NCBI GenBank assembly: GCA_032718475.1
Contig: JAUCBJ010002510.1
Location: 64,001 to 88,487 of the forward strand
Source of the DNA: Nemertoderma westbladi
Taxonomy: Eukaryota; Xenacoelomorpha; Nemertodermatida; Nemertodermatidae
Length of the DNA stretch: 24,487 nt
Reading direction: 5' to 3'
Part shown: in pieces, positions 9,421-17,260 of the stretch
Layout: the number at the start of each line of letters is the position of its first letter
Numbering within the stretch: position 1 is the stretch's first letter
Program-made: the position numbers and the translations under genes
Notes under the pieces: generated by a model
The model's input: only the letters and a program-made list of their open reading frames with translations
Databases searched by the model: none
Told to the model about the DNA's origin: nothing

Positions 9421-10115
9421 TTGAAAAGATCCTTCTTCGTCCTTAAATAGGGAGGAATTCTTTATTCCTTCTTTGACTACACTACAACCCGAACTTTTCC
9501 GGAACAGAACCTTCCCACCTTTACCACACCAACTAATATTCTGCACCACCTCATCATCATTATCAGCCGCATAGCAGCGCGTGTACTGTCTCCCATGAAG
9601 GAGTCACCAACCGCACAAACTCGTCTTTTTAGGGCCTCCCTGCTGCTGACCTACTTTAAGACACCCTCAATCAGAGGAAATGTCTTCAACTGATTTCAAT
9701 GGTAATTGTAAATTGGCTCCATTCATATCATCGGGTATCGGAGACAGCCCATTTTCTTTCTGCTCAAGGAGCCTCTAATATTACATCATGCTCCTTTTGT
9801 TTCAATATTATCTCGTTCAGTTTGGTGAGAATTAGTGTAGTTGTTGAAGAGGAAGTGGATCGTTTAGGGCTGGAGCTTTGTTTAGCAGCATTGTCAATCA
9901 TCTGCAATTTTCAGCAATACATCTGCTGCTATAATATTTATTTTAATTATGATTAAGAAAAATAAATTACAGAATTGTGTATTTTAAGTTAGTCCTATGG
10001 ATAGATTCCTTCTGCAGGGTGATGCTCATATTTATAAATAGTCCATCAGTGGGAAAAATGCATAGTAATAATGTACTAATCATGTGATTGTCATGAAAGT
10101 CATGGGTGATATATG
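9421..10115. other. Interval without a recognised gene
   Basis: A short frame at 9699-9956 has no recognisable motif. The first 250 bp are pyrimidine-rich. Nothing else is supportable. Confidence 0.4.
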
Positions 10116-10175
10116 TAATATTATGGTTTTGTTCACAAATTGAAAAAATGAGAAAGCGCATCACCAGGGGTTGTA

Positions 10176-10400
10176 CCAGCGCTATACATACATTTAATTA
10201 GATAATTATTATATTCCCAAATACTTCTAAGCCTTATTTGGGCTACGAAGGCAGTATACGCAATACATAGTACACGATACTGATAATTAAGGTGAATAAG
10301 CATCTATAATCAAACAACTGTCTTAGACAGACTGACTTACCTACGGTAGATATCGAACGGTACGTTTCGGCCTATCAGGCCTCATCAGTAGCGCTAACCA
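10176..10400 (-). ncRNA. Candidate hammerhead ribozyme with long stem III loop
   Basis: On the minus strand, 10388 to 10364 reads CTGATGA, then GGCC, a TGATA loop, GGCC, then GAAAC: both invariant boxes of the hammerhead core around a perfect 4-bp stem II. The next bases (ACGTAC, starting in the GAAAC box) can pair with GTATGT at 10191-10186, including one G-U. They are followed by A, giving the allowed GUA cleavage triplet, and then TAGCGCT (10184-10178). That last segment pairs perfectly over 7 bp with AGCGCTA just 5' of the core (10389-10395). Cleavage would fall between 10185 and 10184. Stem III would close a loop of about 165 nt, which is unusual. Activity is unproven. Confidence 0.5.
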
Positions 10401-10481
10401 GTTCAGCTACTAGCCCCTGACATTCATTCACTCTCCCACCTAATCCACTTCTATTGAACAGGCAGTCTAAAGTTGATTGTG

Positions 10482-10520
10482 CTGAGGCCTGATAGGCCAA
10501 AACGTATGTATAGCGCTGGT
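10482..10520 (+). ncRNA. Decayed hammerhead core, plus strand
   Basis: It reads CTGA, then GGCC, a TGATA loop, GGCC, then AAAAC, followed directly by GTATGTATAGCGCTGG. Compared with the minus-strand core it has lost three bases of CTGATGA and the G of GAAA, and its 5' stem I strand is gone. The compact order (core, 4-nt loop, GTA, stem I strand) is the usual one for minimal type I hammerheads. It supports common ancestry with the minus-strand copy but should be inactive. Confidence 0.5.
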
Positions 10521-10579
10521 TCAACCATGGTGACATTCTTTCTCATTTTTTTCAATTTCTGAACAAAACCATAATATTA

Positions 10580-10875
10580 GATCTTTAATTACAGTTGCAT
10601 TAACAGCTCAACTCCAATTCATGGGTGATGTAGGCCTTTGTGATTGTGTAATTTTGTTGAAAACATTCTGAAAATATATATGGAGCTGCAATGCAGCATG
10701 TGATTATAATAGTAGTTGTTAAATATAATGTAGCATGTGTGTTGTAGTACAACTGAAATCTCGTGAGCTCGACTTTTCAGCTCTTAAGGGGGTTATCACT
10801 GCAACTGCAAAATTTTCAAATTTTGTGAAATTTTTTTAACACCTGAAAGGACAGACATTGACTACCCCTAGATGA
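10580..10875. other. Short interval with a LINE 3'-like hairpin
   Basis: It contains GCTGCAATGCAGCATG (10685-10700), identical to 14549-14564 just after the stop of LINE copy D. A (GAT)n run at about 10872-10886 marks the junction with copy C. No gene. Confidence 0.4.
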
Positions 10876-11382
10876 TGATGATGATGGGGTGATGATAACT
10901 CCACCTACTGGCTCCAGAAGTCGAGGAAAATCTGCCAAGTACCTAACTGATCTAGACTTTGCTGATGACTTAGGAGTACTCTCAGAATCACTAGAGGGAG
11001 CCCAACGGCTCCTCAGCTCATTAGAACATGCTGCTTCTAGTGTTGGTATTTTTAATAACTCCAGAAAGAACAACATTTTGACAGTTAACTTTGAAAGTCC
11101 TCAGCAAGTCTCTGATTGGATGAGCATAAGCTCAAAGGATGGTATGCTTGAGCATGTGGACGACTTCTGTTACCTGGGATCATGGATCCGGAAGTCAGGT
11201 GAGGACCTTCGAATACATAAGGGAAAGGCATGGGCTGCCTTGAACAGGCTTTCCAGGATTTGGAAGTCACCGAGAATTAATCAGAAACTTAAGGTCCGAT
11301 TATTTAGAGCAGCAGTAGTTCCAGTACTCCTCTATGGGAGTCCATGCTGGGCTCTAACTGCCGAAGACACCAAATCTCTGGA
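10876..11382 (+). pseudogene. LINE copy C: RT palm end and thumb, left half of a split copy
   Basis: It matches copy E from 18317 on, starting inside a GATGATG run, so it is 5'-truncated. The frame is open across the whole block: TDLDFADDLGVLSESLEGAQ has the catalytic FADD of RT motif C intact and keeps a Leu codon where copy E has a stop. Then come the thumb segments MSISSKDGMLEHVDDFCYLG and LFRAAVVPVLLYGSPCWALT. It ends exactly at the codons for KSLD, in CTGGA. The rest of the same copy resumes at 14178. Confidence 0.85.
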
Positions 11383-11844
11383 CTGTCAGGGCCCTAAACC
11401 GATTAGGTTCTCTGTTCGCAGAACACCGAACACTATTCCGGCCACGGAACTAGTCCAGCAGAATGCCTTTATAGAATCCTGGGATTTGTGGGACGAGAGG
11501 ATCTCAGCAACTAAGGGAAAACGAACAATAGGATGTTCCTAGACCCCCCCCCAAAATTTATCCAGAAGACTTTTCGCCATACATAATGTGTTAAAAAAGT
11601 CTACGGTTCTCCAGCTAGGGCCAATTTGAGTCAAAAAGTCCGCATCCCTAGCAACCACGTTGCTATGGAGATAAGTCCAGAACCGCTAATGCTACGGACT
11701 TGGGACCGGCGCCAATCAATACGCAGCATATGGGTTTACATTCAAATGAAAAAGTTGAGAGTGATCCGATCTTGATCTTGACCATGATCAGCAAAGATCA
11801 GTTTTGATCAGCAATCGGACACTCAAGGCTTGCTCCAATCGCAA

Positions 11845-13040
11845 AACTTAACATTACAAAAAGATTCAGCGACCCCACATTAGTCATGATTCCCGTTAAA
11901 AGATTTAAAAAAAAGTGAATTCTTCCCGGTCAAAACGCAAGATCATGATCGCGCAAAGATCGGACTTTGTAAAATCGTAACTAAGCATTTTGGATATAAA
12001 CAATTACTGTAGGAAACGTTCAGAACACCGCCCTGAGTCGATTAAAAAAAAAATTGGCTCGATTGGACAACCGGTTCTCGAGATCTGATACCTGATCATT
12101 AAAGATCGTGTTTTTCGGTTTTTTCCAATTTTCTCGAAAACTTTGTTTGAGACCCCCGATTTTTTTTTTACGAATCGACTTCTATGATGAAGGGGCAACT
12201 TTTGAGCATTTCGAAATTTTCAAAAAGCGATTTGATCAGGCCGCGATCAGAAAAGATCGTGTTTTTGGTTTTATTTCGAAGACCAAGTCCTGGGAGTTCA
12301 CCGTATGGAAAAACTTAACATTACAAAAAGATTCCTCACCCTCGAATTATGGGGGGTAGCCAAAATTTGGGCATAAAAAAGTTCAAGTCTAGTGGGTCAA
12401 AACTCAAGATCATGATCGCGAAAAGATCAGTATATTTAAAATCAAATCTAAGCATTTTTCTAATAAACATTCATTGTAAGAAATGTTCAATGGTCTATTC
12501 TGAGTTGATTAAAAAAAAAATTGGCTCGATCGGTTAACCGGTTCTCGAGATCAGCTTCCTGATCATAAAAGATCATGTTTTTCGGTTTTTCCCGATTTTC
12601 TCGAAAACTTTGTTTGAGACCCCCGATTTTTTTTTTACTAATCAACTTCTATTAAGAAGGGGCAACTTTTGGGCATTTCGAAATTTTCAAAAAGCGATTT
12701 GATCAGGCCATGATCAGGAAAGATCATGTTTTCGGTTTTATTTCGAAGACCAAGTCCTGTGAGTTCACCGTATGAAAAAACTTAACATTACAAAAAGATT
12801 CCTCACCCTCGAATTAGGGGGGGTAGCCAAAATTTGACCATAAAAAAGTTCAATTCTAGGGGGTCAAAAGATCATGATCGCGAAATGATCAGTTTTTTCG
12901 AAATTACTTCTGAGCATTTTGGGGCAAAACTTTCAAACTAAAAAACATTCACTGGAGTGTTCTAAGTAGATTAAAAAAATTTTTGACTCAATAGGCCTAC
13001 CGGTACCGGAGATATGGTCGTCCAAACTCTGCTTCCGGTA
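11845..13040. repeat. 467-bp tandem repeat, about 2.5 units, GATC-rich
   Basis: Units start at AACTTAACATTACAAAAAG at 11845, 12312 and 12779, a period of 467 each time. Shared landmarks include ATTGGCTCGAT with CCGGTTCTCGAGATC, GTTTGAGACCCCCGATTTT and GGGGCAACTTTTG. The third unit decays after about 13000. GATC occurs roughly 28 times by eye in 11760-12900, often as TGATCA or ATGATCGCG. Confidence 0.85.
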
Positions 13041-14028
13041 ATTCGAAAATATTTCGAAAACCCTTGATCGAATTTTTTCCTTGAAAATATGTGAATGTAC
13101 AGTTAGTGGACCCGCATCTAACGATATATCACAATCCGTATTTCGGATGACAGGTACCGGTGAAATCAGACTTTACCGAAAAAAATTCAAATTTTAGCTA
13201 CTCATGTCTGACTATCTCGAAAAATATAATAGGTATGGAAATACTTTCACTGCAAGAAATGTTCGCCTATCCAATGCGCTTCTAACTCTGTGCTCGGATT
13301 TTGCATAGTGTCAAAACCTACAACTTAATCCCCCCAGCGGAGGGAACGGAGTGACCGGAGCGCCAGTACTATCTTTCATTATTATGAAGTAATAAGGGCG
13401 GTGGGTGGGGTAGGTGGTGAACACTATTTATAGGGTGGAGGGAGGGTCTAGTATATTACTTTAGGATATTTGATTTCTTTGCAATATAGTTTAGCTGCCT
13501 CAGTCTTATTTGTAATATGTTATACATTATACCAAAATATATCAAGTTTTAACATACTACATTGTCTACCTGTAGGAGAAATATACAATGTAGGGCTCAT
13601 AATATATTTATAAATAGATTTAGTATATTTACATTGTATAACAGAGTTAATTAATACTATTACGGTATTATACTATAAAGACGCCGCTTTGATATATCTG
13701 ATCAAATGGCAATTTCTTGTATATTATCTATTTCACTATCTTGGGTATATCATTAAATTTCTAAAACTATAATAATAAACATTTACTTCACCTCTTGTTT
13801 ACTCGCATGGATATATTGATATAAAACACTTCAGTATAATATCTTATAGGGCCAAACGCAGATTAATCGGAATAATATGTTTAATTATTATTACAATTGG
13901 CACATTGAAGTAAGTAGTACATGAGTTTGATAAAATAATTATGAATCTGTATCTTATTCTACTTTGTCTATATGATTATGTTATATAATAATGTTACTTT
14001 ATCACTTTGGTTTAAACCGATCTCCTTT
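13041..14028. other. Non-coding interior of the insertion
   Basis: It begins with moderate GC, including a G/C-rich block near 13330-13440 with direct GGAG/GGTGGG runs, and then becomes very AT-rich. No ORF or RNA gene is supportable. Confidence 0.4.
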
Positions 14029-14093
14029 ACTATTACTTACTACTACTACTACTACTACTATTACTACTACTGCTACTGACTACTACAGAGTTA
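14029..14093. repeat. (ACT)n microsatellite
   Basis: About 20 imperfect TAC/ACT triplets. Confidence 0.9.
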
Positions 14094-14177
14094 TATATTA
14101 TAAGAGGATGGGGTTCGTGATTATTAGTTATTATACAAGTGCCCCTCGGCTATAGAGAGTCCACCCTCGGTTGCTTA

Positions 14178-14609
14178 CTGGATGGCACATTCACGAGAAT
14201 GCTACGCCGGGTTCATTGTGTCAAGTACAATGCACACATCTCCAACCAGACACTATATAACATTGGAGGTGTCTCATTGGTTCCCCCAAGCTTGACACTA
14301 GAACAAAATCGCCTCCGCTTTGCAGGACATTGCTTTCGCCGTGAGGACCAGCCAGTGCATAATCTTGTACTTTGGCAGCCTCATGGAGTGAATAAGCATG
14401 GTGGACAGCCCATGACTTTCTTGAGACACATCTTATAGGACACTGGCCTTGAAGATGCGGATGATCTAGCAAATGTCTGGGTGATGGGTGAGGGAGTTGT
14501 GGTGGCGAGATTTTGTCGACAAGCTGGCACAGCATTCTTAAAAATGCAGCTGCAATGCAGCATGCCGATCCTAGTAGTACCCTTAGATAAGCCATGTGTC
14601 TCGATTTAG
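14178..14609 (+). pseudogene. LINE copy D: C-terminal end of ORF2, right half of the split copy
   Basis: It resumes in CTGGA, in the frame left by copy C, with GTFTRMLRRVHC. It then continues beyond the end of copy E: TLEQNRLRFAGHCFRRE and HNLVLWQPHGVNKHGGQPMT, the 'R.AGH..R' and 'W.P.G...GGQP.T' pattern usual at the C-terminus of RTE/CR1/Nimb-type LINEs. A TAG interrupts at about 14435. In a shifted frame the likely genuine end reads RDFVDKLAQHS with a TAA at 14539-14541. A short 3' UTR with a GCTGCA/TGCAGC hairpin (14549-14561) follows. The exact 3' end is unclear, and no poly(A) is seen. Confidence 0.75.
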
Positions 14610-15097
14610 ACACATACCATTGTTCAGTTTAAATTAACCCCAGTTGTCTGTCTATTCGAGCCATATTATTCACAATATAGCACCCAAATCTTAGACGCTC
14701 AGTTGAGCAAAATATGAGTCATAACAACATATTAGCTGTATAGCATGATCGATTATGCTATACATAGCACAATGTAGCATTTTGGCTAGACCTACAAGTC
14801 TATCAATTCCAGACCTCCATAATTGCAGTTAAAACGTTAGTCACAATGTATTTAGTCTTATTTATGGTATTTTAGTAAACCATGCAATTATATTAACAGA
14901 ATAGCATCATAAATAATGCTATATATATAGCATATAACAGCATAATAACAAAATTAAAATAATATAAATTCTGGACATGTAAACTAGTTTTAATTAGGTA
15001 GTCTCGTTCTATTATTGTTATATGTCTATTATGTTATTTAGGGTGGAACATAGCAACAGCTTTGTATCATAGCATTTATAGCCATGCTATGTCGAAC
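14610..15097. repeat. ATGCTATA/TATAGCAT-rich non-coding interval
   Basis: Variants of TATAGCAT and its complement ATGCTATA recur on both strands, for example near 14738, 14754, 14903 and 15068-15090. The last of them merges into the outer, decayed part of the palindrome that follows. No gene. Confidence 0.45.
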
Positions 15098-15364
15098 ACA
15101 GCATTGCTATATTAGCAGTATTAAAATCAGTACCAATTGTCCATAAACCGGTTTACAATTTATATAACACATTACATATTGTATATAATTACATCTAATT
15201 ACAATGTATAATCCTAATAAAAATATAACCAGGTTATATTTTTATTAGGATTATACATTGTAATTAGATGTAATTATATACAATATGTAATGTGTTATAT
15301 AAATTGTAAACCGGTTTATGGACAATTGGTACTGATTTTAATACTGCTAATATAGCAATGCTGT
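15098..15364. repeat. Perfect 267-bp palindrome
   Basis: The arms 15098-15230 and 15232-15364 are exact reverse complements over 133 nt, with a single A (15231) at the centre. Outside the arms, similarity continues weakly (ATGCTATG on the left; the complement of GTATAGCAATGC on the right), so a longer palindrome has decayed at its edges while the inner part is exact. There is no spacer, ORF or known TIR motif. An assembly or amplification artefact must be excluded. Confidence 0.9.
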
Positions 15365-15384
15365 TGCTGTATAGCAATGCAAAG

Positions 15385-15419
15385 CTAATAAAAATATAAC
15401 CAGGTTATATTTTTATTAG
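15385..15419. repeat. Second copy of the palindrome core, 35 bp
   Basis: It is identical to 15214-15248, the central 35 bp of the large palindrome, again self-complementary around a single A. It lies 20 bp beyond the large palindrome and directly abuts the open frame that starts at 15400. Confidence 0.85.
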
Positions 15420-15985
15420 TTGGTCTGCTAAACAAAAACAACTACAGCTGAAAAGATTAGAAGAAAAAATTGAGAAAAGCAAAAATTTCAAAGATTACAC
15501 ATTAAAACTTCTTAGGGACTGTAAATCTTGGAATGGACCAGGTACCTGTATAAATGAAATCGAAGAAATACTTAAAGATATAGGTCAATTACAGTCAGAT
15601 CGGATTGTTAAAACTGAATTATCTTACTTTAAACATACACACAAGTTAGATGTTACTATTCGTCCAGAGCTCTATTGTCTAAATGGGATAACACCTGATG
15701 AACAGCTTGAAAATTTTCTGGTGCTTCTTGGCAATCAAACTCCACCAACAGGATGTGTTGTAGACTTACCTACAAATGATGACAAGATATTAGCCATACA
15801 GAGTGACAAAGATAAAGCAATAGATAAACCAGTTCCTTCATTGGCTGTGGACTTCAATGGAATGTGTGCCACATTGTGGATTTTTGAAGGCAAATCCACA
15901 TGGGAATTAGGATATCTTCTTGAAAGAAAGGAGTCAACTTATGTTGTGAACCATTTGGAACGGGTAGATCCTGTATCTGATAAAC
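15400..15985 (+). pseudogene. Unassigned protein, N-terminal part, split by LINE copy E
   Basis: One frame is open from inside the small palindrome to the LINE junction, with no stop over about 195 codons. Visible segments: a charged helix (LKRLEEKIEKSKNFKDYTLK), CKSWNGPGTCINEIEEILKD, KTELSYFKHTHKLDVTIRPE, and near the end STYVVNHLERVDP. From memory, the order 'C..W.GP', 'L.YY..TH', 'L.....G' and 'W......YVV.H..R' occurs in multi-copy proteins of cnidarians and other invertebrates, but I cannot name the family. The true N-terminus is missing; the frame was cut by the palindromic DNA on its left. It continues at 18870 after the LINE. Confidence 0.6.
15977..15985 (+). repeat. Left target-site duplication of LINE copy E
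   Basis: CTGATAAAC, repeated exactly at 18861-18869. It lies in the codons for Ser-Asp-Lys of the split gene. Confidence 0.85.
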
Positions 15986-16027
15986 AATCAACAATAACCA
16001 ACCGGACACAATCGGCCTCACAGGCGT

Positions 16028-17260
16028 CAGTTAACTCCTGACTGGCTGCCTGTCTCACCCCCTACTGGAGAGAGAGCAGCCAACAATTCTTTGAGTCCCT
16101 TTCCTGATGACCTTTCTGGCCCAAACCCTGGGTCACCAGGAAGGCCAGATTGTGATGGGGAGAGGGATTCTGGAGTTGGAGGCTACTCTCATGTTCCACC
16201 CCGACCAACAAAGCCATTGGTGAATCTGAGGCAAGTCACAAGACTAGCCTCAGTAAACACCCTAACACTCGGGTCCCCAATGCGACAAGGTGAGCTGACT
16301 GCCTTGGCAGATAAGCTTTCTCTTCGCGCAGTGGGTGTTCAAGAGCACCGAATGCAGACTGGACAGACTGATGAGGTTCTGATTAAGGACATGGGGGGCG
16401 GTTGGCGACTCGCCCTCGCGTCAGCAGATGATAGTGGCAATGGTGGAATTGGTCTATTGATGAATCCAACTGCACTTGCAGCATTGGACAAAATAGACCA
16501 AATCTCTAACCGCATCATCCGTTGCCACTTCTCATGTTCTGGAAGACTGGCTAAGAAGTTTCCTAAGGTGGTTCTGATTGTGTGCTACTCTCCAACTAGT
16601 GTTGCCCCTGTAGAGGTGGAAAATTTCTACCACAATCTACAAGCAGCTACTGATGGAGTGGATCAGCATGCATTCTTAACATTCCTGGGAGACTTTAATG
16701 CAAGTCTGCATCAATCACCTACATCGCCCTGGGTCTATAGCAATAGTGTTAACCGAAATTCTGTCCATCTTCAGGATTTTATCTCTGGAAATGGATTGTT
16801 TTCGGCTGGAACCCAGTTCAAGAAGCGAACTGGAAAGCTATGGACTCATAGTGGACCCAGTGGTCACAAGTCCCAGATAGACCATATTCTGTTTCGTAGG
16901 AAATACAGGAGCTCTATACAAGACTGTAATGCATTTACACTTCGACCCTTCTCCAGTGATCACCGCCTTATTGTGGCCAAGGTAAGACTTAGTCTGCGTG
17001 CTAGCAGAACAACGAAATCTGCCTTGCCGCAGCATGACTGGTCCTCTCTGTTGCAACAGCCAAGTGTGAGATCCAGCTTCACACTACAGCTGAGCAACAG
17101 GTATGAGGCTCTTGCCTCTGAGGCGGCAGATCACTGTGAGGGCTATACTGCCTTTACAGAAGCAGTTAAGTTAGCAGCTGCGGAAACAGTTCCTGTATAC
17201 CCTCGAAACAGGAAAAGGGCCCCCTGGACTGACAAACAAAATTCAGAAGTGCCGAAATGA
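16028..17260 (+). pseudogene. Endonuclease domain and linker of LINE ORF2, copy E
   Basis: The annotated residues count from a TTG at 16091, but the frame is open further up and no ATG marks the start. An apurinic-endonuclease-type domain spans about residues 50-303, with all expected motifs: Asn55 (ASVN), Glu85 (VQEHR), Tyr166 (VCYSPT), Asp201 and Asn203 (LGDFNA), Asp264 (QIDHILF) and Asp290-His291 (SSDHRL). In living elements this nuclease nicks the target to prime reverse transcription. After it comes a basic linker ending at TAVKLAAAETVPV and NRKRAPWTD. One extra A around 17233-17237, compared with copy A, shifts the frame and gives a stop at about 17258; the RT continues in the next frame. 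RTE/Nimb-like affinity is likely but not proven. Confidence 0.85.

Larger units (their letters stand above)
10116..10579. mobile_element. 464-bp inverted-repeat element carrying hammerhead ribozyme motifs
   Basis: The arms 10116-10191 and 10504-10579 are inverted copies about 76 bp long with a few mismatches; each reads from TAATATTATGGTTTTGTTCA inward to CCAGCGCTATACATAC. The arm interior ends are the sequences that close stem I of a hammerhead ribozyme, and the middle holds one well-preserved core (minus strand) and one decayed core (plus strand). Penelope-like elements and animal retrozymes are known to carry such ribozymes in their repeats; that link is established for those families, and its use here is inference. 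No ORF is present, so it would be non-autonomous. No target duplication was identified with certainty. Confidence 0.6.
11383..14177. mobile_element. Unidentified 2.8-kb insertion splitting a LINE copy
   Basis: The flanks are the two halves of one LINE reading frame. CTGGA occurs once at the end of the left half (11378-11382) and once at the start of the right half (14178-14182), and only once in the uninterrupted copy E, so it is a 5-bp target duplication. The insert begins CTGTCAGGGCCCTAAACC and ends CCCTCGGTTGCTTA. I see no terminal inverted repeat between these ends, no TG...CA LTR ends, and no ORF with a transposase motif. The interior holds GATC-rich 467-bp tandem repeats, then AT-rich DNA, then an ACT microsatellite. 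Probably a non-autonomous element, or several nested insertions. Confidence 0.65.

Noticed and set aside
9699-9956. 85-codon ORF as a gene
   Set aside because: No motif, mixed hydrophobic and low-complexity composition, and no supporting context.
11383-14177. Terminal inverted repeats or an LTR pair bounding the 2.8-kb insertion
   Set aside because: The first and last 60 bp were compared in both orientations by eye and show no convincing match, and the ends are not TG...CA.
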